DNA from: Actinomycetospora lemnae
GTDB lineage: Bacteria > Actinomycetota > Actinomycetes > Mycobacteriales > Pseudonocardiaceae
NCBI RefSeq assembly: GCF_028737315.1
Contig: NZ_JAQZAO010000003.1
Coordinates: 124,001 to 188,000, forward strand
Length of the DNA: 64,000 bases
Direction of reading: 5' to 3'
The translations under genes and the position numbers were made by a program. The notes below the pieces were generated by a model. That model was not told the DNA's origin. It worked only from the letters and a program-made list of their open reading frames with translations, and did not search any database. Below, piece by piece: positions 31,936 to 41,057 of this stretch (the stretch's first letter is position 1; the number at the start of each line of letters is the position of its first letter).

Positions 31936-32771
31936 CCCGGGTCCTCGTCGCCGGCTCCCGGGTGCGCAGCGAGCGCTCCGACGCCGAGACCCGCCCGCTG
32001 CTCGCCGCGCTCGCGGCCCGGGCCGTCGACGCCGTGGACGTCGCGTGGGACGACGACGCCGTCGACTGGGCGGACGCCGACCTCGTGACCGTGCGCACGA
32101 CGTGGGACTACACCGAGCGCCGCGACGACTTCCTCGCCTGGGCGGAGCGGGTCGCGGCCGTCACGCGGCTGGTGAACCCCCTGCCCGTGCTGCGCTGGAA
32201 CAGTCACAAGCGCTACCTGGTGGAGCTGGCCGGCGCGGGCGTCCCGACGGTCCCGACGACCCTGCTGGAGCGCGGCGCGGCGGTGCCCGACGACCTGGGG
32301 TCCGGGCCCCTCGTCGTCAAGCCCGCGGTGTCGGCGGGCGGCCGCGGCACGCACCTCGGCCGGCCCGACGACCTGCACGGCACCGTCGCCGACCTCCTCG
32401 CCGACGGCGACGTCCTCGTCCAGCCCGCGGTCGACAGCATCGGCCGCGACGGCGAGGTGTCGCTCGTGCAGATCGGCGGGACGTGGTCGCACGCGGTGCG
32501 CAAGGTCCCCGCGGCCGGCCGCTTCCTCGTGCACGAGAAGCACGGCGGGCGCCTCGACGACCACACGCCCACCGACCGCGAGGTGGCGGTGGCCGACGCG
32601 GCCCTCGCCGCCGCGCCGGTGACCGTGCCCGTGGCCCGCGTCGACCTCGTCCGCCTCGACGGCGAGCCGGCGGTCATGGAGCTCGAGCTGATCGAGCCCG
32701 AACTCTTCCTCCGCCGCGCCCCCGCCGCCCCCGACCGCCTCGCCGACGCCCTCCTCGCGACCCTGCCCTGA
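31932..32771 (+). CDS. ATP-grasp domain protein of unknown substrate
   Basis: 279 residues. The N-terminal part has DLVTVRTTWDYTERRDDFLAW. The ATP-grasp core has LRWNSHKRYLVELAGAGVPTVPT, PLVVKPAVSAGGRGTHL (ATP-binding Lys), LVQPAV and VMELELIEPELFLR (metal-binding Glu and usual final N/E position). It resembles RimK/glutathione-synthetase-like ligases that join a carboxylate to an amine or thiol, but no partner genes reveal the substrate. The GTG overlaps the previous TGA (GTGA), so they are coupled. Confidence 0.8.
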   Translation: MTRVLVAGSRVRSERSDAETRPLLAALAARAVDAVDVAWDDDAVDWADADLVTVRTTWDYTERRDDFLAWAERVAAVTRLVNPLPVLRWNSHKRYLVELAGAGVPTVPTTLLERGAAVPDDLGSGPLVVKPAVSAGGRGTHLGRPDDLHGTVADLLADGDVLVQPAVDSIGRDGEVSLVQIGGTWSHAVRKVPAAGRFLVHEKHGGRLDDHTPTDREVAVADAALAAAPVTVPVARVDLVRLDGEPAVMELELIEPELFLRRAPAAPDRLADALLATLP

Positions 32772-32787
32772 CACACGGGTGTGTCAG
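32768..32787. promoter_or_regulatory. Perfect palindrome at end of ATP-grasp gene
   Basis: CTGACACAC-GG-GTGTGTCAG has perfect 9-bp arms and a 2-bp centre, too tight for a hairpin terminator. It looks like an operator for a dimeric (TetR/GntR-like) regulator. It lies between the ATP-grasp stop and two gene remnants, so it may be a relic. Confidence 0.45.
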
Positions 32788-32831
32788 CCTGGCGTCCACG
32801 CTGGCACTGGACGTCAGGAAAGGCCCCACGA

Positions 32832-33104
32832 TCACGAGGCGCGCGGGCTGATGTCCAGGCGCGCGATCCGTCCCTCATCGCCGAGGTCGACGGTGTAGTG
32901 CAGCTCCACCGGGCTGCCGGGGAAGTCGCCGGCGATGACGACGTCCGCCTCCGCGCCGTCGCCCGTCGGCTCGGCGCGCAGCAGGGTGTACGCGACGTCG
33001 GGCACGTCGCGGCGCCAGGCGCGCAGCTCGTCGTGCCCCCGGTGGGGGCGCACCACGACATCGACGTCACCTACGGCGAGCTCGGCGCCCACCTCGTCGA
33101 ACAC
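32832..33104 (-). pseudogene. NTF2/SnoaL-like domain, C-terminal remnant
   Basis: From about 33043 down to the stop at 32832 the minus strand encodes GHDELRAWRRDVPD, then DVVIAGDFPGSPVELHYTV and GRIARLDISPRAS. This is the C-terminal half of a SnoaL/NTF2-like fold, with the N-terminal half missing. The formal ATG at 33104 lies inside an oppositely oriented remnant, so the first 20 residues of that open frame are not native. I read this as a truncated gene, not a 90-residue protein. Confidence 0.6.
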
Positions 33105-33227
33105 GCGCTGCTCGTCGACGGCCCGGTACAGGAGACCTACCTCGTCGGCCCCCGCGACACCGCCGACCCGACGCGCTGGCGCACCGAGATCGGCCGCCAG
33201 GTGTTCCGGACGGGTGAGCCCGCCCGC
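33042..33227 (+). pseudogene. GyrI-like effector domain, C-terminal remnant
   Basis: On the plus strand, from about 33042, the frame encodes HHDIDVTYGELGAHLVEHAL, then VQETYLVGPRDTADPTRWRTEI and ending VFRTG. This is the C-terminal end of the GyrI-like small-molecule-binding domain seen in MerR/AraC-type regulators. No N-terminal DNA-binding part and no start codon in frame are present, and the normal stop is lost, so the frame runs into the 3' end of dinG. It abuts the NTF2-like remnant head to head at about 33045. Confidence 0.6.
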
Positions 33228-33229
33228 CC

Positions 33230-35338
33230 TCAGGCGCCCCGCAACCGCTCCAGCGCCCCGCGCACGACGGCCGGGTCCTGCGTCGTCCAGAACGGCGGCA
33301 GGGACCCGCGCAGGAAGCCGCCGTACTGCTTGGTCGCGACGCGGGAGTCGAGCAGGGCGACGACGCCCCGGTCACCGGTGCCGCGCAGCAGCCGCCCAGC
33401 GCCCTGGGCGAGCAGCAGCGCCGCGTGCGTCGCCGACACCGTCAGGAAGCCGTTGCCACCCCGCGCGTCGACGGCGCGCTGGCGGGCGGACACGAGGGGG
33501 TCGTCCGGGCGGGGGAACGGGATGCGGTCGATCATGACGAGCTGCAGCGACTCGCCCGGCACGTCCACGCCCTGCCACAGCGACAGCGTCCCGAACAGCA
33601 CGCTCTCCACGTCGGCGGCGAACTTCGTGACCAGCGTGCCGGTGGAGTCGTCGCCCTGGCAGAGCACGGTGCCGTCCCAGCGTCCCCGCAGGTCCTCGGC
33701 GGCCTGCTTCGCCGCGCGCATCGACGAGAACAGCCCCAGCGCCCGCCCGCCGGCGGCCCGCACGAGGCCCTCGATCTCGTCGAGCATCGCCGGGGACAGG
33801 CCGTCGCGCCCGGGCGGCGGCAGGTGACGGGCGACGTAGAGGATGCCGGCCTTCGCGTGCGCGAACGGCGAGCCGACGTCGAGGCCGTGCCAGACGAGGT
33901 TGGTGGCCGGGTCGTTGCCGTGAGCGGAGCCGTCGTCGGGGATCGGCTCGGTGATCTCCCGCGAGCTCCCGACGGGCAGGCCCCACTGCCGGGCCAGGGC
34001 GTCGAACGACCCGCCCAGCGCGAGCGTCGCCGACGTCAGCACGATCGTCGACCGGCCGAACAGCCGCGACGCCAGCAGGCCCGCCACCGACAGCGGCGCG
34101 ACGTGCAGCGCGCGGACGGTGGTCGAGTTCCGTTCGGTCTCCGAGCACCACACCACGTCGGGGCGCGTCGCCGGGTCCTCGCGGTCGAACGCGGTGAGCA
34201 GGCGCCCGGCGACGTCGTGGACCTCCTCGACCAGCGCCAGCGCGAACTTCCGCGCGGTGGCGTCGTCGTCGCGGCCCTTGTCGCGGTCCGGGCCGAGCGC
34301 CTGGCGGCACGCCCACGCCCGGTCGCGGATCGACGAGAGCATCCGCGCGACGCCCTCCGGCAGGTGCTCCCACCGGCCGGGGACGACGTCCTCGAGCACC
34401 GTGCCGAGGCCCTCGCCCGCGTCGAGCAGGGCGTCGGAGATCGCCTGGTCGACGAGCTTGCCGCAGCGGCGGGCGGCGGCCGTGACGGTGGCGGAGGTCA
34501 GCTCGCCGGTGGCGACGGAGGTGACCCGGTCGACGAGGTTGTGGGCCTCGTCGACGACCACGACGTCGTGGTCGGGGAGCACGGCGCGGCCGTCGATCGC
34601 ATCGATGGCGAGCATGGCGTGGTTGGTGACGACGATGTCCGCGGCGCCGGCGGCGTGCCGGGCGTGCTCGGAGAAGCAGTCCTCGGCGACCGGGCACCGC
34701 GCCGCCCCCAGGCACTCCCGGGCCGAGACCGACACCTGGCGCCAGGCGCGGTCGGTGACGCCGGGGACGAGCTCGTCGCGGTCGCCGGTCGTGGTCTTCT
34801 CGGCCCACTCGTGCAGGCGCGTGACCTGCCGCCCGAGCGCCGAGACCTGGAACGGGTCGAACAGCTGCTCGTCGACCGGGTCCTCGGCCTGCGCGCTGCT
34901 CTGGATCTTGTGGAGGCACAGATAGTTGGCGCGGCCCTTGAGGATCGCGAACGTCGGGGCCCGGCCGAGCTCGGGCTCGAGAGCCTTGGCGAGGCGGGGG
35001 AGGTCGCGGTCGACGAGCTGGGTCTGCAGCGCGATGGTCGCCGTCGCGACGATGACGGCCTGCTCGCCCTCCAGCGCGTGGCGCACCGCGGGCACGAGGT
35101 AGGCCAGGGACTTGCCCGTGCCCGTGCCCGCCTGCACCGCCAGGTGCTCGCCCGTGCGCAGCGCGCGCTCCACCGCCGCGGCCATCTGCTGCTGGCCCTC
35201 GCGCTCCGTGCCGCCCAGCGCCGAGACCGCCGCCGCGAGCAGCTCGGCCACCGGGGGCGGTGTGCCGCCGCCGGCGCTGGAGCTCCGCTGCGCTTCGTGC
35301 CGCGGCCCGGCGATCGTGTCCGTGCTCGCGTCTCCCAC
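33230..35338 (-). CDS. dinG: ATP-dependent DNA helicase, DinG/XPD (iron-sulfur) family
   Basis: 702 residues. Walker A is QAGTGTGKSLAYLVP, Walker B is VVVDEAHNLVD, motif III is VLTSATLALGG and motif VI is QGAGRLLRG. Cysteines in YLCLHK and ECLGAARCPVAEDCF lie between motifs Ia and II and should hold a 4Fe-4S cluster. It unwinds 5'-3' on damaged or R-loop DNA in its family. The GTG start is 8 nt after TAGTCT (35347-35352, minus), hence leaderless. The N-terminus (residues 14-19) is encoded over a copy of the dispersed 19-bp repeat. Position next to pncB matches M. tuberculosis Rv1329c. Confidence 0.93.
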   Translation of the reverse strand: MGDASTDTIAGPRHEAQRSSSAGGGTPPPVAELLAAAVSALGGTEREGQQQMAAAVERALRTGEHLAVQAGTGTGKSLAYLVPAVRHALEGEQAVIVATATIALQTQLVDRDLPRLAKALEPELGRAPTFAILKGRANYLCLHKIQSSAQAEDPVDEQLFDPFQVSALGRQVTRLHEWAEKTTTGDRDELVPGVTDRAWRQVSVSARECLGAARCPVAEDCFSEHARHAAGAADIVVTNHAMLAIDAIDGRAVLPDHDVVVVDEAHNLVDRVTSVATGELTSATVTAAARRCGKLVDQAISDALLDAGEGLGTVLEDVVPGRWEHLPEGVARMLSSIRDRAWACRQALGPDRDKGRDDDATARKFALALVEEVHDVAGRLLTAFDREDPATRPDVVWCSETERNSTTVRALHVAPLSVAGLLASRLFGRSTIVLTSATLALGGSFDALARQWGLPVGSSREITEPIPDDGSAHGNDPATNLVWHGLDVGSPFAHAKAGILYVARHLPPPGRDGLSPAMLDEIEGLVRAAGGRALGLFSSMRAAKQAAEDLRGRWDGTVLCQGDDSTGTLVTKFAADVESVLFGTLSLWQGVDVPGESLQLVMIDRIPFPRPDDPLVSARQRAVDARGGNGFLTVSATHAALLLAQGAGRLLRGTGDRGVVALLDSRVATKQYGGFLRGSLPPFWTTQDPAVVRGALERLRGA
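35281..35299 (+). repeat. Dispersed 19-bp element, copy B
   Basis: AGCTCCGCTGCGCTTCGTG, one mismatch to the consensus AGCTCCGCTKCGCTCCGTG. It is antisense within the first 20 codons of dinG. Confidence 0.7.
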
Positions 35339-35387
35339 GACGGTTCAGACTACGAGGAGGCCCGATCGGTTCCCTCGGGCGCGCCGG

Positions 35388-35957
35388 TCAGTGCGGCGAC
35401 CCCGTGAGCGTGACCCCGGCACCGGCCATCTCCTCCTGCGCGCGTGCGGTGGTCCGGGGGAGGACACCGGCCGTGAGGTCGAGGCGCACGTGCGTGGCGA
35501 AGCCGGCGCGCACGGCGTCGAGGGCGGTGGCGCGCACGCAGTGGTCGGTGGCGATGCCGACGATCTCGACGGCGTCGACGTCGCGCTCGCGCAGCCAGTC
35601 GGCCAGGAGCTGCCCGTCGGTGTCGCGGCCCTCGAACGCCGAGTAGGACGCCTCGAACCGGCCCTTCGAGAACACCTCCTCGAGGCGGTGGACGTCGAGG
35701 TCGGGGTGGAACGCGGCGCCGGGGTGCCCGACGCGGCAGTGCGGGGGCCAGGTGTCGACGTAGTCCGGCGTCGACGAGAAGTGGTCGCCCGGGTCCTCGT
35801 GGTAGTCACGGCTCGCGACGACGTGGGCGTAGCGCGCCCGCTCGCGCCCGAGGTGGTGGGAGATGGCGGCGGCCACCGCTGCGCCGCCGTCGACACCCAT
35901 CGAGCCGCCCTCGCAGAAGTCGAGCTGCACGTCCACGACGATGAGTGCGGTCGTCAT
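35388..35957 (-). CDS. pncA: Nicotinamidase/pyrazinamidase
   Basis: 189 residues. It converts nicotinamide to nicotinate for NAD salvage. The catalytic triad Asp9, Lys98 and Cys140 (ATDHCVRATAL) and the metal ligands Asp51, His53, His59, His73 are all present, each two positions later than in M. tuberculosis PncA. The ATG is 6 nt after TAGGCT (35964-35969, minus), so leaderless. It lies next to pncB, whose product uses the nicotinate formed. M. tuberculosis keeps pncA elsewhere, so this pairing is local. Confidence 0.96.
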   Translation of the reverse strand: MTTALIVVDVQLDFCEGGSMGVDGGAAVAAAISHHLGRERARYAHVVASRDYHEDPGDHFSSTPDYVDTWPPHCRVGHPGAAFHPDLDVHRLEEVFSKGRFEASYSAFEGRDTDGQLLADWLRERDVDAVEIVGIATDHCVRATALDAVRAGFATHVRLDLTAGVLPRTTARAQEEMAGAGVTLTGSPH

Positions 35958-36042
35958 GCCCCGAGCCTACGAGCGCCGTGCCCAGTGATCGAAGTACCGA
36001 TACGGACACTCAACGTCTGCGACGGCACTTCGCTGACACGGC

Positions 36043-37332
36043 TCAGGGCACCTGGGTCGTCGGGATCGCCGGCTCGCCGCGGGAGAGCTTGAGGCCCTCC
36101 CAGGGCACGGCGACGAGGCCGCGGCGCAGGTGCTCGCGGGACTCGTCGAGGGTCGGCAGCTCGCCCGCCGGCTCGCCCTTGACCAGCAGCGGGACGGGGA
36201 CGACGCGGTCGTGCTCGCCGATCTCGACCTCGGCGTCGAGCCGGTGCACGACCTCCTCGACGGCGGTGCCGGTCGGCTTGTGCCGGCGCACCGCGGACTT
36301 CGCCCCGCCGCGCGACTCCTTCGACGAGCTGCGCTTGGCGACGGGCCGCCCGTCGACCTCGACGAGCTTGTAGACCATGCCCGCGGCCGGGGCGCCCGAC
36401 CCCGTGACCACCGAGGTGCCGACCCCGTACGCGTCGACCGGCTCGGCGCGCAGCGCGGCGATGGCGTACTCGTCGAGGTCGCCGGAGATGACCACGCGGG
36501 TGCCCGTCGCGCCGAGCGCGTCGAGCTGGGCGCGGGCGCGCTGGGCGAGGACGCCGACGTCGCCGGAGTCGATGCGCACCGCGCCGAGCCCGGTGCCCGC
36601 GACCTCGACGGCGGTCGCGATGCCCTGGGTGATGTCGTAGGTGTCGACGAGCAGCGTGGTGCCGACGCCCAGCGCGTCGACCTGGGCCCGGAACGCCTCC
36701 GCCTCGCTGTCGTGGAGCAGCGTGAACGCGTGCGCGCTGGTGCCGGTGGTCGGGACGCCGAAGCGGCGGTGGGCCTCGAGGTTCGAGGTCGCGGCGAACC
36801 CGGCGAGGTACGCGGCGCGCGCCGAGGCGACCGCGGCCTCCTCGTGGGTGCGCCGCGAGCCCATCTCGATCAGCGGGCGGCCGTTGGCGGCGGTGGTCAT
36901 GCGCGCGGCGGCCGAGGCGACCGCGCAGTCGTGGTTGAGCACCGAGAGCACGAGGGTCTCGAGCAGCACGCACTCGGCGAAGGTCCCGGTCACGGAGAGC
37001 ACGGGGGAGCCGGGGAAGTAGAGCTCGCCCTCGGGGTAGCCGATGATGTCGCCGGAGAAGCGGTGGCCCGACAGGTACTCGGCCACCCGGTCGCGCACGC
37101 CCGCGTCGCACAGGACGTCGATCTCGGCCTGGTCGAACGTGAACCGCGACAGCGCCTCCAGCAGACGTGGGATGCCCGCCACGACGCCGTAGCGCCGCCC
37201 GTGCGGCAGGCTGCGCGCGAACACCTCGAAGGTGCACCGGCGCTGCGCCGTGCCGTCGGCGAGGGCGGCGTCGAGCATCGTGAGCTCGTACTGGTCGGTG
37301 AGGAGCGCGGTGCTCGGCCCCGGTGAGGTCAC
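36043..37332 (-). CDS. pncB: Nicotinate phosphoribosyltransferase
   Basis: 429 residues. It joins nicotinate to PRPP, forming nicotinate mononucleotide. Visible signatures: [15 protein letters not shown] at the N-terminus, [34 protein letters not shown] (active-site region with the phosphorylatable His), GTSAHAF, LVDTYD and VRIDSGDVG. The GTG at 37332 is 7 nt after TACTGT (37340-37345, minus), a leaderless start; GTG 37341 overlaps that box. It is divergent from clpS, as Rv1330c is from Rv1331. Confidence 0.95.
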   Translation of the reverse strand: MTSPGPSTALLTDQYELTMLDAALADGTAQRRCTFEVFARSLPHGRRYGVVAGIPRLLEALSRFTFDQAEIDVLCDAGVRDRVAEYLSGHRFSGDIIGYPEGELYFPGSPVLSVTGTFAECVLLETLVLSVLNHDCAVASAAARMTTAANGRPLIEMGSRRTHEEAAVASARAAYLAGFAATSNLEAHRRFGVPTTGTSAHAFTLLHDSEAEAFRAQVDALGVGTTLLVDTYDITQGIATAVEVAGTGLGAVRIDSGDVGVLAQRARAQLDALGATGTRVVISGDLDEYAIAALRAEPVDAYGVGTSVVTGSGAPAAGMVYKLVEVDGRPVAKRSSSKESRGGAKSAVRRHKPTGTAVEEVVHRLDAEVEIGEHDRVVPVPLLVKGEPAGELPTLDESREHLRRGLVAVPWEGLKLSRGEPAIPTTQVP

Positions 37333-37339
37333 ACGGACC

Positions 37340-37401
37340 ACAGTAGGGGTCGCGCGGGTCCGCCCGCCCCCGTGCGGGTCGCGCCGCCGAGGTGTCACGA
37401 T
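37340..37401. promoter_or_regulatory. Divergent leaderless promoters of pncB and clpS
   Basis: TACTGT on the minus strand (37345-37340) serves pncB. CACGAT on the plus strand (37396-37401) lies 6 nt before the ATG of clpS. The -10 boxes are about 50 bp apart, so the -35 zones overlap and the two genes could share control. Confidence 0.45.
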
Positions 37402-37407
37402 GGAGGC

Positions 37408-37767
37408 ATGTACTCGGCCTCCGGCGCGGCAGCTCGGCTGCGCTCCGTGCCGCCTCCCGTCGTCCTGTCCGCTCCGGCCGAACCCGAGGTCGACGAACGG
37501 ACCGAGGCGGAGGTCGACGAGGCCACCCTCGCCGACACGCCGTGGCAGACGATCGTGTGGAACGACCCCGTCAACCTCATGTCGTACGTCACGTACGTGT
37601 TCCAGAAGCTCTTCGGCTACGACAAGGCCAAGGCCACCGCGCTGATGCTCGACGTGCACCACAAGGGCCGGGCGACGGTGTCGTCGGGCAGCCGCGAGAA
37701 GGTCGAGGGCGACGTCGCCCGCCTGCACGCCGCGGGCCTCTGGGCGACCATGCAGCGGGCGAGCTAG
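37408..37767 (+). CDS. clpS: ATP-dependent Clp protease adaptor ClpS
   Basis: 119 residues. ClpS delivers N-degron proteins to ClpC/ClpP. The fold core is [46 protein letters not shown] and AAGLWATMQ. The conserved NDP binding site and Met are present. With the leaderless ATG at 37408 the N-terminus is about 13 residues longer than with the alternative GTG at 37447, and the extra part (AARLRSV) is encoded by a copy of the 19-bp repeat. DUF2017 follows 5 nt after the stop, as in mycobacteria. Confidence 0.93.
   Translation: MYSASGAAARLRSVPPPVVLSAPAEPEVDERTEAEVDEATLADTPWQTIVWNDPVNLMSYVTYVFQKLFGYDKAKATALMLDVHHKGRATVSSGSREKVEGDVARLHAAGLWATMQRAS
37431..37449 (+). repeat. Dispersed 19-bp element, copy C
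   Basis: AGCTCGGCTGCGCTCCGTG, one mismatch to the consensus. Its last three bases are an in-frame GTG of clpS. Confidence 0.7.
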
Positions 37768-37772
37768 CGAGG

Positions 37773-38330
37773 GTGAAGGCCTGGAAACGGCAGGGCCGGG
37801 GTGACCGCGTGCGCTACGTCGCGGTCCTCGAGCGGCCCGAGGCGTCGGTGCTGCGGGGCCTGATGGGCCAGGTCGAGCAGATGCTCACCGGCCGCGGGGC
37901 CGAGTCGCCCGACGACGAGCTCGCGGCGCTGACGGGCATCCGCACCGGTCCGTCCACCCCGCCGGACGACCCGGTGCTCGCGCGCCTGCTGCCCGATTTC
38001 GCCTCGTCGGCCGAGGAGGACGCGGGCGAGCTGTCGGCGGCCCTGCGCTCGGTGCGCGAGCCCGAGCTCATCGAGGCCAAGCAGGCCGCCATCGCCACGG
38101 TGCTCGCCACCTGCCCGCCCGGTGGCGGGCGCGTCGAGCTCGCCCCGTCCCAGGCCGAGGAGTGGCTCGCCGCGGTCAACGACGTGCGCCTCGCCCTCGG
38201 CGTCGCGCTCGAGGTGACCGAGGACATGCCCGAGCAGCTCCCGGCCGACGACCCCCGCGCCGACCACCTGCCCGTCTACCACTGGCTGACCTGGCTGCAG
38301 GACTCGCTGGTGACGACCCTGACGGCGTAG
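37773..38330 (+). CDS. DUF2017 family protein
   Basis: 185 residues, equivalent to M. tuberculosis Rv1332, always next to clpS. It is mostly helical and acidic, with EASVLRGLMGQVEQML near the N-terminus, DPVLARLLPDF and a C-terminal WLAAVNDVRLALGVALEVTED and YHWLTWLQDSLV. No catalytic motif is visible. The tight linkage to clpS suggests a part in ClpS-dependent turnover; that is inference. GTG start at 37773 with GAGGGT just upstream. Confidence 0.85.
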   Translation: MKAWKRQGRGDRVRYVAVLERPEASVLRGLMGQVEQMLTGRGAESPDDELAALTGIRTGPSTPPDDPVLARLLPDFASSAEEDAGELSAALRSVREPELIEAKQAAIATVLATCPPGGGRVELAPSQAEEWLAAVNDVRLALGVALEVTEDMPEQLPADDPRADHLPVYHWLTWLQDSLVTTLTA

Positions 38331-38357
38331 CGGCGAGCTGACCGGCCCCGCGTTCCG

Positions 38358-38363
38358 TATCGT
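38358..38363 (+). promoter_or_regulatory. -10 box of mec, leaderless
   Basis: TATCGT ends 6 nt before the GTG of mec. GGAGG also lies in this gap but is too close to the start to act as a ribosome site. Confidence 0.45.
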
Positions 38364-38369
38364 GGAGGC

Positions 38370-38852
38370 GTGCTGGTGATCCGGGCCGACCTCGTCGAGC
38401 AGATGGTCGCGCACGCCCGCCGGGACCACCCGGACGAGGCCTGCGGCATCCTCGCGGGCCCCGACGACGGCTCCGACCGGCCGCAGCGGTTCGTGCCGAT
38501 GGAGAACGCCGAGCGCTCGCCGACGTTCTACCGCTTCGACTCGATGGAGCAGCTGCGGGTCTACCAGGAGATGGACGCGAACGACGAGGTCCCCGTCGTC
38601 GTCTACCACTCCCACACCGCCACCGAGCCCTACCCGTCGCGCACCGACATCTCGCTGGCGAGCGAGCCGTTCGCGCACTACGTGCTGGTGGGCACCCGCG
38701 ATCCCGAGCACCACGAGCTGCGCTCGTACCGCATCGTCGACGGCGAGGTCACCGAGGAGGAGGTGCAGGTCGTGGAGAACTACATGTTCGCCCACACCGG
38801 CACCCCCGACGTCCCCGACAAGGCCGACGTCCCGGACCCCGCCGCACCCTGA
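38370..38852 (+). CDS. mec: JAMM metallopeptidase Mec (CysO-cysteine peptidase)
   Basis: 160 residues. The JAMM zinc site is complete: Glu23, then His80-Ser-His82 in VVYHSHTATEPYPS, Ser90 and Asp93. In M. tuberculosis Mec (Rv1334) releases cysteine from the C-terminus of CysO in the sulfur-carrier pathway. The next gene but one is cysM, with cysO between, the same order as Rv1334-Rv1336. The C-terminal 15 residues are Asp/Pro-rich and probably disordered. Given the CysO tail here (GGAR), Mec may also mature CysO; see findings. Confidence 0.92.
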   Translation: MLVIRADLVEQMVAHARRDHPDEACGILAGPDDGSDRPQRFVPMENAERSPTFYRFDSMEQLRVYQEMDANDEVPVVVYHSHTATEPYPSRTDISLASEPFAHYVLVGTRDPEHHELRSYRIVDGEVTEEEVQVVENYMFAHTGTPDVPDKADVPDPAAP

Positions 38853-38897
38853 CGGCCCCACGCCGCCCGCGCCCGTCCCGTCGGCGCCGTCTCGACG

Positions 38898-38919
38898 GGT
38901 CACGGAATGTCGCGTGACC
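38898..38919. promoter_or_regulatory. Inverted repeat upstream of cysO
   Basis: GGTCACG (38898-38904) and CGTGACC (38913-38919) are perfect 7-bp arms with an 8-bp spacer, about 75 nt before cysO. This is the only sizeable gap in the mec-cysO-cysM group, so it may be an operator for cysO-cysM. Confidence 0.4.
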
Positions 38920-38993
38920 GTGGGACGCTGTCCGTGCCAGGACCCCGCGGTACGCCGCGATCGATGAGCACCACCACGAACCGGAGGGAATCC

Positions 38994-40254
<1,261 letters not shown>

Positions 40255-40256
40255 CG

Positions 40257-40278
40257 TCCAGGGGTCGTCTCCCCTGGA
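40257..40278 (+). terminator. Hairpin after cysM
   Basis: TCCAGGGG (40257-40264) pairs with CCCCTGGA (40271-40278) around a 6-nt loop, starting 3 nt after the cysM stop. The rhomboid gene downstream has its own -10 box. Confidence 0.65.
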
Positions 40279-40333
40279 AACCCCCGGGTCGAACCCACAG
40301 GGATCCGGCGCGCGCGGCCGTAACCTCGAGGGC

Positions 40334-40969
40334 GTGACCAGCCCGGCGCGTCCGTCACCCCGCCTCCTGCCCGCGCACCCGCTGCGGGCGGCCGTCCTCA
40401 TGGTCGGGATCGTGGCCGTCCTCTGGCTCCTCGAGCTGGCGGACCGCACGGTCTTCGTCTCCCTCGACCCGCCGCAGGGCCTCGACGACGACGGCATCGT
40501 GCCGCGCACGCTCGACGGGCTCGGCGGCATCCTGTGGGCGCCGCTGCTGCACGGCGGCTTCGACCACCTCGCGAGCAACACCGTGCCGCTGCTCGTGTTC
40601 GGGTTCCTCGTGCTCGCGGGCGGGCTGGGCCAGTTCATCGCGGTGACGGCGGTGATCTGGATCGTCAGCGGCGTCGGCACCTGGCTCATCGGCAGCCCCG
40701 GCTCGACGATCGGCGCCTCCGGGATCATCTTCGGCTGGTTCGCGTTCCTGCTGGTCCGCGGCTTCTTCGCCCGGTCGGCCGGGCAGATCGTGCTCGCCGT
40801 CGTCCTCTTCCTGATCTACGGCGGCCTCCTGCTGGGCGTGCTGCCGAGCAACCCGGGCATCTCGTGGCAGGCCCACCTGTGCGGGGCGATCGGGGGCATC
40901 CTCGCCGCGCGCATCGCCGTCACGGCCGACCGCCGGCGCACCCCGCCCGGCACGCCCGCGGTGCCGTGA
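40334..40969 (+). CDS. Rhomboid family intramembrane serine protease
   Basis: 211 residues, six membrane helices. The catalytic pair is Ser129 in GASGIIFGW and His181 in WQAHLCGAIGG. The conserved HGGFDHLASN loop (residues 73-82) stabilises the oxyanion in this family. It matches M. tuberculosis Rv1337 in position after cysM. The GTG at 40334 is 7 nt after TAACCT (40321-40326), a leaderless start. The substrate is unknown. The murI gene that follows in M. tuberculosis is absent here. Confidence 0.92.
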   Translation: MTSPARPSPRLLPAHPLRAAVLMVGIVAVLWLLELADRTVFVSLDPPQGLDDDGIVPRTLDGLGGILWAPLLHGGFDHLASNTVPLLVFGFLVLAGGLGQFIAVTAVIWIVSGVGTWLIGSPGSTIGASGIIFGWFAFLLVRGFFARSAGQIVLAVVLFLIYGGLLLGVLPSNPGISWQAHLCGAIGGILAARIAVTADRRRTPPGTPAVP

Positions 40970-41045
40970 GCGCGCCGGGCGAGATCGTGCCCGTTCCGTG
41001 ACCGGAGCGGTCCCCTGCCCTGTGCGTTCGGGTAGGTCGGGCCCG

Positions 41046-41051
41046 TAGGGT
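41046..41051 (+). promoter_or_regulatory. -10 box of the Rv1339-like gene, leaderless
   Basis: TAGGGT ends 6 nt before the GTG at 41058. Confidence 0.5.
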
Positions 41052-41057
41052 GCGCCC

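Noticed and set aside
33042..33827. Plus-strand gene running from the GyrI-like remnant into dinG
   Set aside because: After about 33227 the frame is antisense to the conserved C-terminus of dinG and loses all homology.
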